NCBI RefSeq assembly: GCF_900129655.1
Contig: NZ_FQWK01000005.1
Coordinates: forward strand, 419,433-483,432
Length of the DNA stretch: 64,000 nt
Origin: Bacteroides clarus YIT 12056
GTDB lineage: Bacteria; Bacteroidota; Bacteroidia; Bacteroidales; Bacteroidaceae
Direction of reading: 5' to 3'
In this document: positions 32,436 through 40,987 of the stretch, piece by piece
Layout: the number at the start of each line of letters is the position of its first letter
Numbering within the stretch: position 1 is the stretch's first letter
The notes under the pieces: model-generated
Databases searched by the model: none
The model's input: the letters and a program-made list of their open reading frames with translations, nothing else
Told to the model about the DNA's origin: nothing
Made by a program: the position numbers and the translations under genes

Positions 32436-34295
32436 CATAAGGAAGCAGGCGTTCATGTTCTGCGCCACGCCCGGGCGGAGACGGTAGGAGAAGGTCAGCT
32501 CGTTGTCGGTGATATCTGCTTCGAAGCGGCAGTTGCGGATATTCTTCGGGAAAAGGTCGATAAGTGTGCCCAGCAGCAGGTCGTGGGTAGCGATGATACC
32601 GTTTGCCTGCAAAGTCATGAACTGCTTGATGAGTGCAAAAGACCCTTTTTGTTTATCCATTGAGTTTGTTCCTTTCAAAATTTCGTCCAGAATGATAAAC
32701 AGTTCCTCTCCCGATTGCAGTTTGTCGATAATGAGTTTCAGACGCTTCAGTTCGGCAAAAAAGTAGGACTCGTTGTCGGTCAGGGAGTCGCTGGTGCGCA
32801 GACTGGTGATAAGGCGGGCGGGATACACTTCCATTTCTTCCGCGCAGACAGGCATACCGGTACAGGCGAGCAGATAATTGATACCTATCGTACGCAGGTA
32901 AGTACTTTTTCCTGCCATGTTGGCGCCGGTGATGATGATGAAGAAAGGCCGCTTCTCCATATCGATGTCGTTGCGCACACAGCGGTCACGATGCATCAGA
33001 GGATGTCCCAAAGCCTTTGCACGGAGCATGAAATGGGCATTGCCGTCGGTATTCTCCGTATCGGCGCCCTTTGCACCGGAAGGGATGCCGGCTTTGGCGG
33101 CAATCATATCAGCCTTGTCGAGCAGGGTAGGATAAGAATAGCCGGGATGATTATAAGCAAAAGTTGCCAACGAGTTAAGAGCGTCCATCTGTCCGAGGGC
33201 GTCGAGCCAGTGAGGCAGTTCGCCGGCATATTGCTCTTTCCAGGCTTCGATGCGCATCACCTGCCGCAGTTCCCAGAAGAAGAGACCGTTGAGAATGACG
33301 TACATAAACACATTGTTGCGTTGGTCCAGCTCATTCATCAGTTTGCTCAACCGGCTGATGGAGAGAGAGGCTTTCCGCTGTTCGCCGCCGATTTCTTCTT
33401 TGATACTTTTCAGCAAACCGCATTGCATGGGGCGGGCTTCCATGAGCTTGAGCAGTCCGGCATACGTGCCGAGAATTTGCAGTTTCTTGCCGTACACGGC
33501 TTGCATCCTGGTAATCTTTCCGGTAAAGGCGAATCCGGCGGTGACGAAGAGTGTCCAGATTATTCCCCATATACTTGCCGGCAAATAACCGGCAACGACC
33601 GACAGCAAACATACACTATTGATGCCCGTAATGATTATCGGCAGAACGCGCAAGAACCTGTTCCTGCGAAATACGCCGGGACTTGCCGCCCATGCTTTCA
33701 ACTCGGTTTCGTCGGCCGCCTTGCCTTTATGCAGCAGGCCGAGGACGCGGAAACGCTGGCGGAATTTCAGTGCGGGAGCCAGCTCGCGTACGGCTGCCTG
33801 CCGTTCCTGTATCTCTTCTTTCTTTTCGAGATGTCGCCCCAGCCAGTCGGCCAGCAGACGTTTTCCCGGTTCGGTGCAAGTGCGGTTGACGTACTGAAAC
33901 AACGAATGCGCACCGAATACGTCCAGGTCGTAGGCATACAGATGCGCAGGGTCGGTAAACTCCTCGCCGCTGTCGAAGCAGGATGTGTCATAGTCCAGTG
34001 CGGCCAGTTCCTGCCGGTTGACCTCTATCTTTTTCTCCAGATAGTCTTTGCGGTGGAACAGACGGTTATGGTATTTTATCAGCAGGATAAAAGGCAGAAG
34101 GGTGACAAGCGCAATCCCTGCCAGTACCGCCCAGCTTTCCGCCCGGAAACAGATAAGTCCTGCCACTCCCGCGATAAACAGCAGCAACCGCAACGTGCCG
34201 ATGCGGTAAATCTGTCGCTGTACTTTATTCAACTGCTGTTGCGCTTCGTCCGCAATGTGGCGGTAGGTTGATTTTATATTCTCGATGCTTTCCAT
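32406..34295 (-). CDS. Membrane-anchored MutS-like ATPase
   Basis: A 629-residue protein with the C-terminal ATPase domain of the MutS family: Walker A TGANMAGKSTYLRTIG (about 452-467), the SLRTSDSLTDNESYFFAELK block, Walker B LFIILDEILKGTNS and IATHDLLLGTL. The mismatch-recognition domain is absent. Instead there are hydrophobic pairs near residues 33-75 (LLLFIAGVAGLICF ... VLAGIALVTLLPFILLI) and 218-260, plus a MutS core-like helical region. It belongs to the Bacteroidetes MutS-like family whose function is unknown. Membrane attachment makes classical mismatch repair unlikely. It is divergent from the 34635 gene across a palindrome array. Confidence 0.85.
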   Translation of the reverse strand: MESIENIKSTYRHIADEAQQQLNKVQRQIYRIGTLRLLLFIAGVAGLICFRAESWAVLAGIALVTLLPFILLIKYHNRLFHRKDYLEKKIEVNRQELAALDYDTSCFDSGEEFTDPAHLYAYDLDVFGAHSLFQYVNRTCTEPGKRLLADWLGRHLEKKEEIQERQAAVRELAPALKFRQRFRVLGLLHKGKAADETELKAWAASPGVFRRNRFLRVLPIIITGINSVCLLSVVAGYLPASIWGIIWTLFVTAGFAFTGKITRMQAVYGKKLQILGTYAGLLKLMEARPMQCGLLKSIKEEIGGEQRKASLSISRLSKLMNELDQRNNVFMYVILNGLFFWELRQVMRIEAWKEQYAGELPHWLDALGQMDALNSLATFAYNHPGYSYPTLLDKADMIAAKAGIPSGAKGADTENTDGNAHFMLRAKALGHPLMHRDRCVRNDIDMEKRPFFIIITGANMAGKSTYLRTIGINYLLACTGMPVCAEEMEVYPARLITSLRTSDSLTDNESYFFAELKRLKLIIDKLQSGEELFIILDEILKGTNSMDKQKGSFALIKQFMTLQANGIIATHDLLLGTLIDLFPKNIRNCRFEADITDNELTFSYRLRPGVAQNMNACFLMKKMGIAVTD

Positions 34296-34319
34296 TTATT
34301 TTCATGCTTTATTGGTAGG

Positions 34320-34327
34320 CAAAGATA
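34320..34327 (-). promoter_or_regulatory. TATCTTTG -7 box for the MutS-like gene
   Basis: On the minus strand TATCTTTG lies 25 bp before the start codon at 34295. There is no TTG partner, but the palindrome array begins about 38 bp further upstream. Confidence 0.5.
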
Positions 34328-34364
34328 AGTAAATATATGGTTTTCCCCCTAAGGATAGATGAAA

Positions 34365-34467
34365 TACCAACCGTTGGTATTCAAAGTACCATGGTTTGGT
34401 ACGAGGCCTACCAACCGTTGGTACGGAAGCTACCATTGCTTGGTATTCGAACTGCCAACGGTTGGTA
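34365..34467. repeat. Array of five 15-bp palindromes with exact 22-bp period
   Basis: Units start at 34365, 34387, 34409, 34431 and 34453: TACCAACCGTTGGTA, TACCATGGTTTGGTA, TACCAACCGTTGGTA, TACCATTGCTTGGTA and TGCCAACGGTTGGTA. Each is a full or partial inverted repeat; the 7-bp spacers differ (TTCAAAG, CGAGGCC, CGGAAGC, TTCGAAC). The period of 22 bp is about two helical turns, so all units face the same side of the DNA. It lies between divergent genes, upstream of both -7 boxes, as expected of a multi-site operator. 22 is not a multiple of 3, which argues against a coding repeat. Confidence 0.9.
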
Positions 34468-34559
34468 TTTGTATTTTCCCCCGCAGCGGCGGGATTCTGC
34501 AAGGCCGATGCCGGTATATGGAAATCACTTTGTGGGAGATACGGCGTTTTTTTCTTCTG

Positions 34560-34567
34560 TATGTTTG
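34560..34567 (+). promoter_or_regulatory. TATGTTTG -7 box before the 34635 gene
   Basis: It matches TAnnTTTG, 68 bp before the ATG. The nearest TTTG (34529-34532) is 27 bp away, too far for a normal -33 element, so an activator could be needed. Confidence 0.4.
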
Positions 34568-34634
34568 CTGAATAACGATAAAAAATGTACCTTTCGCTCA
34601 AGAAAGCAAAGTTCCAAAAAGAAAGGATAGCGAT

Positions 34635-35547
34635 ATGAAAAGAAGTTGGGTGTTAGGAATATGGGCGTTATTGGCTTTGCCGTGCTCGGCGCAGCAGATA
34701 ATGTATTCCAACTTGAAAGAATTGGTGGAAGACCGCGGAGATACGGTCACTATATTGAAAGTTGAGAAGCGTTCCAAGAACCAGATTTATTTGATGGGGG
34801 GAGCGGATTATCGTATAGAGGCTGAGGATAACTCAGGTTTGTGTCGTTATTTGAAATCCCGTTGTTATGCGGTGCGGATAGACACGTCGCTTTATGTCAA
34901 CTGCAGGAAGATGCGCTATAAACGCTATCGTTTCGGCGGCTGGTATGCGCCTGCAATGTGGGTGAAAGGGAAGATTTATTACTGTGCGCAACCTGTGGGG
35001 CAGGTTGCCGCGAGCACTGCCACTCCGCCTGACGCGACGAAGCTGGGCGGTGAAGTGGGGGATGCCATCAATGCCTCGGGGCTGGTATTCGCGCGCGTGT
35101 ACTATGAATTGAATCCGGAGACGGGACGCTCGGAGTTTGTAGGCAGGAAGAAGATGCTGGAATTGCTGGCGGGCTATCCGGAGCTGAAAGAAGCTTTTGA
35201 AAAAGAAACGAGCGAATCGTCCGAGGTCATCGGAAAGTATCTGAGACAACTCGAGTCTGAACCGACTTGTTTCACCGAATAGGCTCAAGCGCTTGTCGGG
35301 CTGACCCAAAAAGCGAAAGAAAAATGCCGGACTTTTCGGCGAAGATACGCTGAAGCAGATAAAAGTGCAGAAGAACGGAGATGTCAATATCAGTTTGCGA
35401 GTGCGGGGCAGCCGGCATAATCGGGTATTTGAGTGGGCTATGACGCTCTATCATGATTCCAACCAATGTTTCGTGCAGGCAAGTAAAGTTTACATGGCAG
35501 GGAATTTCAGTTTCAAGGGGCGTATTCTGCCTTTACCGGAAAATTAA
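34635..35547 (+). pseudogene. Broken secreted-protein gene (DUF6563-like)
   Basis: The first 215 codons start with a signal peptide (MKRSWVLGIWALLALPCSA, cleavage before QQ) and read LKELVEDRGDTVTILKVEKR ... MWVKGKIYYCAQPVGQVAAS, resembling the Bacteroides DUF6563 family (recalled, not searched). TAG at 35280-35282 interrupts PTCFTE*AQALVGLTQKAKE. A surplus A in the run 35320-35324 then shifts the frame, after which NAGLFGEDTLKQIKVQKNGD ... SFKGRILPLPEN continues to a TAA at 35545-35547. Undoing both lesions would give one coherent protein of about 303 residues. The 215-residue product could still be made and exported. Confidence 0.75.
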
Positions 35548-35565
35548 TTCTGAATATATAGGCTT

Positions 35566-35850
35566 ATGACGGGAAATATGGATTTGGCGATAAAGCCCGG
35601 CGGGATAATATTTCTGTGGACTGTTTCGGCATTGCTCGTATTGCTGCTTGTTGTCGGAATCTTTAGTAACAGAGTACGTCAGTACTTTTATGCCCACCCG
35701 AAGGTTGAGTTTTGGGTAGGTGGTACTTATTTTGTCTGCCCATTTCTTTTGCTGGAGCAATACATGGATTGGTGGCGGGCTGCTCTTATCGCCTTGGTAC
35801 TTTCTCTCGTTTTCGAATTTCTTTTACGGAAAAATAAGCGGAAAGCCTAA
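35566..35850 (+). CDS. Small hypothetical membrane protein
   Basis: A 94-residue protein with two or three hydrophobic segments: about 13-33 (IIFLWTVSALLVLLLVVGIF), 50-62 (WVGGTYFVCPFLLL) and 68-87 (WWRAALIALVLSLVFEFLL), then a basic tail RKNKRKA. No family is recognised. The start could be ATG 35566 or 35578 (MDLAIKPG). It is followed by a terminator-like hairpin before the hut operon. Confidence 0.5.
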   Translation: MTGNMDLAIKPGGIIFLWTVSALLVLLLVVGIFSNRVRQYFYAHPKVEFWVGGTYFVCPFLLLEQYMDWWRAALIALVLSLVFEFLLRKNKRKA

Positions 35851-35949
35851 TCTTGTGCGGGACTGTTTCGGATTATGCGATGATGTCGCTAAAATGAGAA
35901 TCCGTAATCTAAATAAGCTGCGCACTGTTTCTACTTTACTAAATGATAA

Positions 35950-35991
35950 AATTCCCGGTATCCTGTTGCGAATATCGGGAATTATTTTTAT
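35950..35991 (+). terminator. Terminator upstream of the hut operon
   Basis: AATTCCCGGTA (35950-35960) and TATCGGGAATT (35973-35983) pair at 10 of 11 positions with a 12-nt loop, followed by ATTTTTA. The loop overlaps the proposed -33 element of the hut promoter. Confidence 0.6.
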
Positions 35992-35995
35992 ATTG
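35966..35995 (+). promoter_or_regulatory. Possible hut operon promoter
   Basis: TTG at 35966-35968 and TATATTG at 35989-35995 are 20 bp apart; the -7 box deviates from TAnnTTTG at one position. It overlaps the preceding terminator hairpin. It would give a leader of about 50 nt before hutU. Confidence 0.35.
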
Positions 35996-36051
35996 CGGCA
36001 GATACGCGCCCGTATCTGTTGACAATTTGTAACTATTCACCTTAATATACT

Positions 36052-38034
36052 ATGGAGATTACTTTAAGCAAAACACTGCCCCCTTATCCCACCTTCGTAG
36101 AAGGTATCCGGCGGGCGCCCGACCGCGGTTACACCCTCGACCCCACGCAAACGGCTACGGCATTGAAGAATGCCCTGCGCTACATCCCTGAAGAACTGCA
36201 CGAAACGCTTGCTCCGGAATTTATGGAGGAGCTCCGCACGCGAGGACGCATCTACGGTTACCGTTATCGTCCGCAAGGCGACCTCAAGGCGAAACCCATT
36301 GACGAGTACAAAGGGCGCTGCATCGAGGGCAAAGCCTTTCAGGTGATGATAGACAACAACCTCTGTTTCGACATCGCCCTCTATCCCTACGAGCTTGTCA
36401 CCTATGGCGAAACCGGGCAGGTATGCCAGAACTGGATGCAATACCGCTTGATAAAGCAATATCTCGAAGTCCTTACCGATGACCAGACGCTCGTTATCGA
36501 AAGCGGACACCCGCTGGGACTGTTCAAGTCGAAGCCCGAAGCGCCGCGCGTCATCATTACGAATGCGATGATGGTGGGGCTGTACGATAATCAGCGGGAC
36601 TGGCACACCGCCATGCAGATGGGCGTTGCCAATTACGGTCAGATGACTGCCGGCGGATGGATGTATATCGGCCCGCAGGGTATCGTGCACGGCACTTTCA
36701 ATACCCTCTTGAATGCCGGACGGCTGAAACTCGGTATCCCCCAGGACGGCGACCTGCGCGGGCGGCTTTTCGTTTCTTCCGGTCTGGGCGGCATGAGCGG
36801 CGCCCAACCCAAAGCCGCCGAGATGTCGGGAGCTGCCGCTATCATAGCCGAGGTGGACGCCTCACGTATCGAAACCCGTCATCGGCAGGGTTGGGTGGGG
36901 CATGTGACGGATTCGCTGCCGCAGGCTTTCGCATTGGCAAAAGAGGCCATGGACAACCATGCTCCGATTTCTGTGGCCTATCACGGCAATGTGGTAGACC
37001 TTTTGGAATATGCCGTAAAAGAACGGATACATATCGATTTGCTTTCCGACCAGACATCCTGTCATGCGGCGTACGACGGCGGCTACTGCCCCGTGGGACT
37101 GACCTTTGAGGAGCGTACCCGGATGTTGCATGAGAATCCGGCGGAGTTCCGCCGTAAAGTGGATGTCACGTTAAAACGTCATTTCCTTGCCATCAAGGAA
37201 CTCGTGGGCAGGGGCACATACTTCTTCGATTATGGCAATTCCTTTATGAAAGCCGTCTTCGATGCCGGTGTTCCCGAGATAGCGCGCGACGGCAGTGACA
37301 AAAACGGCTTCATCTTCCCCAGCTACGTGGAAGACATTATGGGACCGGAACTTTTTGATTACGGCTACGGGCCGTTCCGCTGGGTTTGCCTCAGTGGCAG
37401 GCATGAAGATTTGGTAAAGACAGACCGTGCCGCCATGGAGTGTATCGACCCTACCCGCCGCGGACAGGATTTGGATAATTATAACTGGATACGCGATGCC
37501 GAGAAAAACAATCTGGTGGTAGGTACGCAGGCGCGCATCCTCTATCAGGATGCCGAGGGGCGTATGAAAATTGCGCTGCGTTTCAATGAGATGGTGCGCC
37601 GTGGCGAGGTAGGCCCCATTATGCTGGGACGTGACCACCACGATGTCAGCGGCACGGACTCTCCTTTCCGCGAGACGTCCAACATAAAAGACGGCAGCAA
37701 CGTAATGGCGGATATGGCGGTGCAATGCTTTGCCGGTAACTGCGCACGGGGCATGAGCCTGGTGGCGTTGCACAACGGCGGCGGGGTAGGTATCGGCAAA
37801 GCCGTCAACGGCGGCTTCGGCATGGTGTGCGACGGTTCCGAGCGGGTGGATGAAATCCTGCGTTCCGCCATGCTTTGGGATGTTATGGGCGGTGTGGCAC
37901 GCCGTTCGTGGGCACGCAATGCGCATGCCATGGAGACAAGTGAAGAATTTAACCGCACTCATTCGGAAGGTTATCACATCACGATACCTTACGTGGCGGA
38001 TGAAGAACTGATAAACAAATACATAAATAAATGA
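36052..38034 (+). CDS. hutU: Urocanate hydratase
   Basis: A 660-residue cytoplasmic enzyme (EC 4.2.1.49) that converts urocanate to imidazolone propionate with NAD+ as an electrophile. The sequence contains the NAD-binding SSGLGGMSGAQPKAAEMSG (about residues 240-260), the catalytic-cysteine segment DQTSCHAAYDGGYCPVGLT and the C-terminal LHNGGGVGIGKAVNGGFGM. It is longer than the roughly 550-residue proteobacterial type and fits the Bacteroidetes/animal length class. It is the first of five hut genes. Confidence 0.97.
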   Translation: MEITLSKTLPPYPTFVEGIRRAPDRGYTLDPTQTATALKNALRYIPEELHETLAPEFMEELRTRGRIYGYRYRPQGDLKAKPIDEYKGRCIEGKAFQVMIDNNLCFDIALYPYELVTYGETGQVCQNWMQYRLIKQYLEVLTDDQTLVIESGHPLGLFKSKPEAPRVIITNAMMVGLYDNQRDWHTAMQMGVANYGQMTAGGWMYIGPQGIVHGTFNTLLNAGRLKLGIPQDGDLRGRLFVSSGLGGMSGAQPKAAEMSGAAAIIAEVDASRIETRHRQGWVGHVTDSLPQAFALAKEAMDNHAPISVAYHGNVVDLLEYAVKERIHIDLLSDQTSCHAAYDGGYCPVGLTFEERTRMLHENPAEFRRKVDVTLKRHFLAIKELVGRGTYFFDYGNSFMKAVFDAGVPEIARDGSDKNGFIFPSYVEDIMGPELFDYGYGPFRWVCLSGRHEDLVKTDRAAMECIDPTRRGQDLDNYNWIRDAEKNNLVVGTQARILYQDAEGRMKIALRFNEMVRRGEVGPIMLGRDHHDVSGTDSPFRETSNIKDGSNVMADMAVQCFAGNCARGMSLVALHNGGGVGIGKAVNGGFGMVCDGSERVDEILRSAMLWDVMGGVARRSWARNAHAMETSEEFNRTHSEGYHITIPYVADEELINKYINK

Positions 38035-38035
38035 T

Positions 38036-38107
38036 GAATTAAGAATGAAGAATGAAGAATTACCTTGCGGCGCATTTGCATTGCGCAGCCTAATTCTTCA
38101 TTCTTAA
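38036..38107. repeat. Inverted repeat of the ATTCTTAATTCTTCATT family
   Basis: TTAAGAATGAAGAATGAAGAATTA-type sequence (38039-38062) faces TAATTCTTCATTCTTAA (38091-38107), with a GC-richer inner palindrome (GCGCATTTGCATTGCGC). It fills the hutU to formiminotransferase gap. It can form a strong mRNA hairpin that may protect the upstream message or tune downstream translation. Confidence 0.7.
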
Positions 38108-38119
38108 CTTAAAAGGGTT

Positions 38120-39016
38120 ATGAATAAAATCGTAGAATGTGTCCCCAATTTCAGTGAGGGACGTGATTTGCAGAAGATAGACCGGATAGTGGCTCCGTTT
38201 CGCGGCAGACAAGGCGTGAAGTTGCTGGATTACAGTAATGACGAAGATCATAACCGGCTGGTTGTTACCGTGGTGGGTGAACCCGAACCGCTTCGCGACG
38301 CCGTGCTCGAGGCCATCGGCGTGGCTGTGCAGCTTATCGACCTGAACAGGCATCAAGGCCAGCATCCCCGTATGGGAGCTGTGGACGTGGTTCCCTTTAT
38401 TCCTATCAGGAATGTAACCATGGAAGAAGCCGTTGCGCTTTCCAAAGAAGTGGGCGCGGAAGTGGCAAAACGTTATAATCTGCCTGTCTTCCTTTACGAG
38501 AAATCCGCATCGGCGCCTCACAGGGAAAATCTGGCGGCCGTCCGTAAAGGAGAATTCGAGGGAATGGCGGAGAAAATAAAGCTTCCCGAATGGCAGCCCG
38601 ATTTCGGTCCGGCGGAACGCCATCCTACTGCGGGAACGGTAGCCATCGGCGCACGTATGCCGTTGGTGGCGTATAACATCAATCTCAGCACTCCCAGTCT
38701 GGAAATTGCGCACGACATCGCCAAGAAGATACGCTTCATCGGCGGCGGCCTGCGCTACTGCAAGGCTATGGGAGTGGAACTGAAAGACCGGGGGATTACC
38801 CAGGTGTCCATCAACATGACCGACTATACTCGTACGGCGCTTTATCGTGCTTTCGAGTTGGTACGCATCGAAGCGCGCCGCTACGGCGTCTGCATCGTGG
38901 GCAGTGAGATTATCGGCCTTGTGCCTATGGAAGCGCTGATTGATACGGCTTCCTACTACCTCGGACTGGAGAACTTCTCGATGCGGCAAGTGCTGGAAGC
39001 CAGAATAATGGAGTAA
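38120..39016 (+). CDS. ftcD: Glutamate formimidoyltransferase
   Basis: A 298-residue enzyme (EC 2.1.2.5) that transfers the formimino group from formiminoglutamate to tetrahydrofolate. It starts NKIVECVPNFSEGRDLQKID, and has the folate/substrate region HPRMGAVDVVPFIP and GERHPTAGTVAIGAR-like AERHPTAGTVAIGARMPLV. In mammals this domain is fused to the cyclodeaminase; here the two are separate genes with hutI between them. Confidence 0.95.
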   Translation: MNKIVECVPNFSEGRDLQKIDRIVAPFRGRQGVKLLDYSNDEDHNRLVVTVVGEPEPLRDAVLEAIGVAVQLIDLNRHQGQHPRMGAVDVVPFIPIRNVTMEEAVALSKEVGAEVAKRYNLPVFLYEKSASAPHRENLAAVRKGEFEGMAEKIKLPEWQPDFGPAERHPTAGTVAIGARMPLVAYNINLSTPSLEIAHDIAKKIRFIGGGLRYCKAMGVELKDRGITQVSINMTDYTRTALYRAFELVRIEARRYGVCIVGSEIIGLVPMEALIDTASYYLGLENFSMRQVLEARIME

Positions 39017-39045
39017 CTTCCCGATTCTTTTTTAAACCTGAAAAT

Positions 39046-40299
39046 ATGACGGAGAACCTTATCATCTTCAATGCCCGTGTCGTGACTCCGGTTGGCTTTT
39101 CCGCCCGCCGCGGCAGGGAAATGGAAGAACTTTGTATCATGGATAACGCTACGGTGGAAGTCACCGGCGGCGTCATTACCTACGTAGGCCCCAATCGTGG
39201 CGAGGAGCGCGACGGCTATTATCAGCGTTACTGGCATTACAATGCCCGCGGCAAGTGTCTTTTGCCAGGGTTTGTCGATTCGCATACGCATTTCGTCTTT
39301 GGCGGGGAGCGTGCCGAAGAGTTTTCCTGGCGGTTGAAGGGTGAAAGCTATATGTCCATTATGGAGCGTGGCGGCGGTATTGTCAGTACGGTGAAAGCTA
39401 CCCGTGAGTGCAATTTTATCCAGTTGCGCGGTAAGGCGGAAGGATTTTTGAAACAAATGAGCGCTATGGGAGTGACCACCGTCGAGGGCAAAAGCGGATA
39501 CGGGCTGGACAAAGAAACCGAGCTGCTGCAGCTTCGTGTGATGCGCAGCCTGAATAATGACGAACACAAGCGGGTGGACATCGTTTCCACTTTTCTCGGT
39601 GCGCATGCGGTGCCTCAGGAGTATGGCGGACGTACGGACGATTATGTGGATTTCATTATCCGTGAAGTCATGCCCGCCGTCGTCCATAACGGGCTGGCGG
39701 AGTTTTGCGATGTCTTTTGCGAGCAAGGCGTGTTCTCCATCGAGCAGTCCCGCCGCTTGCTGACCGCTGCCCGTGAAATGGGGCTGGCCTTGAAACTCCA
39801 TGCCGACGAAATCGTGCCGTTGGGCGGTGCGGGGCTGGCTGCGGAACTCTCCGCTGTCTCCGCCGACCACTTGCTGCACGCTTCCGATGCCGATATCCGT
39901 GCCATGGCAGACAAAGGCACGGTTGCCACATTGCTGCCTCTTACCGCCTTTGCCTTGAAAGAACCGTATGCCCGCGGACGTGAAATGATTGATGCGGGGT
40001 GCGCCGTTGCGCTTGCCACCGACCTTAATCCCGGCAGCTGTTTCTCCGGTTCCATCCCGCTGACCTTTGCGCTGGCGTGCATCTATATGAAGATGAGTAT
40101 CGAGGAAGCCATTACCGCCCTCACGCTGAATGGCGCTGCCGCCTTGAACCGCGCCGACAGCATCGGCAGTATCGAGGTGGGGAAGAAAGGGGATTTTGTA
40201 GTGCTGAATACGGACAATTACCATTTTCTGCCCTACTACGTGGGGATGAACTGTGTGCACACCACGGTGAAGGAAGGCGTGCTCTATCCCGTACTCTGA
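39046..40299 (+). CDS. hutI: Imidazolonepropionase
   Basis: A 417-residue amidohydrolase (EC 3.5.2.7) that opens imidazolone propionate to formiminoglutamate. Metal-binding motifs are DSHTHFVFGG (about residues 80-89), KLHADE with its histidine, SADHLLHAS and the ATDLNPGS aspartate. It lies 29 bp after the formiminotransferase and 58 bp before the cyclodeaminase. Confidence 0.97.
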   Translation: MTENLIIFNARVVTPVGFSARRGREMEELCIMDNATVEVTGGVITYVGPNRGEERDGYYQRYWHYNARGKCLLPGFVDSHTHFVFGGERAEEFSWRLKGESYMSIMERGGGIVSTVKATRECNFIQLRGKAEGFLKQMSAMGVTTVEGKSGYGLDKETELLQLRVMRSLNNDEHKRVDIVSTFLGAHAVPQEYGGRTDDYVDFIIREVMPAVVHNGLAEFCDVFCEQGVFSIEQSRRLLTAAREMGLALKLHADEIVPLGGAGLAAELSAVSADHLLHASDADIRAMADKGTVATLLPLTAFALKEPYARGREMIDAGCAVALATDLNPGSCFSGSIPLTFALACIYMKMSIEEAITALTLNGAAALNRADSIGSIEVGKKGDFVVLNTDNYHFLPYYVGMNCVHTTVKEGVLYPVL

Positions 40300-40357
40300 A
40301 ACAAAGAACTTATGCTTTATACTGAATTACTTTATACTTAATTTACACTTAAATACC

Positions 40358-40987
40358 ATGTTAGTCGATTTAACACTCAAAGAGTTTTTGAATAAAGTGG
40401 CGGGCAGCGATCCCGTCCCCGGTGGCGGCAGTATCGCCGCCTTGAACGGAGCTATTGCCTCGGCTTTGGCGGCAATGGTTGCCAACCTTACTATCGGCAA
40501 GAAAGGCTATGAGGAGCATGAAGAACTGATGCAACACATCGCCGGCGTGGCTTTGCAAGAGCAAAATACCTTTATCGAGGATATTGACCGCGATTCCGAA
40601 GCCTACGACAGCGTGTTTGCCTGCTTCAAGATGCCGAAAGCCACCGATGAAGAAAAGGCCGCCCGCAGCGCTGCCATTCAGGAAGCTACCAAGTTTGCCG
40701 CGCTTGTGCCCATGCAGGTGGCCCGCAATGCCTACGAACTGATGACCGTCATCATGGATGTAGCCCGCTTGGGAAACCGCAATGCCGTAACCGATGCCTG
40801 TGTGGCGATGATGTCCGCCCGTTCCGCCGTATTGGGAGCGCTGATGAATGTGCGCATCAACCTCGGTTCGCTGAAAGATAAGGAGTTTGCGGCCAAGCTG
40901 CAAACCGAAGCCGCCGAACTGGAGCGCCTTGCCTGCGCCAAAGAAAAAGAATTGTTGGACGAAATCAATGAGGAACTCAAAGTATGA
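40358..40987 (+). CDS. Formimidoyltetrahydrofolate cyclodeaminase
   Basis: A 209-residue enzyme (EC 4.3.1.4) that releases ammonia from 5-formimino-THF to give methenyl-THF. The PVPGGGSIAALNGAIASALA loop near the N-terminus and the all-helical remainder are typical of this family (fchA/FTCD C-terminal domain). Its last codons overlap the hutH start (ATGA, 40984-40987), so the two are translationally coupled. Confidence 0.93.
   Translation: MLVDLTLKEFLNKVAGSDPVPGGGSIAALNGAIASALAAMVANLTIGKKGYEEHEELMQHIAGVALQEQNTFIEDIDRDSEAYDSVFACFKMPKATDEEKAARSAAIQEATKFAALVPMQVARNAYELMTVIMDVARLGNRNAVTDACVAMMSARSAVLGALMNVRINLGSLKDKEFAAKLQTEAAELERLACAKEKELLDEINEELKV

Noticed and set aside
32715..34271. 518-codon plus-strand ORF opposite the MutS-like gene
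   Set aside because: It is antisense to clear MutS ATPase motifs; the long frame comes from high GC codon positions.
34365..34467. CRISPR array
   Set aside because: Units of 15 bp with 7-bp spacers are far too short, and no cas genes are in the window.
34302..34630. Small ORFs on both strands across the palindrome array
   Set aside because: Their sequences are translations of 22-bp-period palindromes (NRWQFEYQ, YQPLVRKLP types), and the period is not a multiple of 3.
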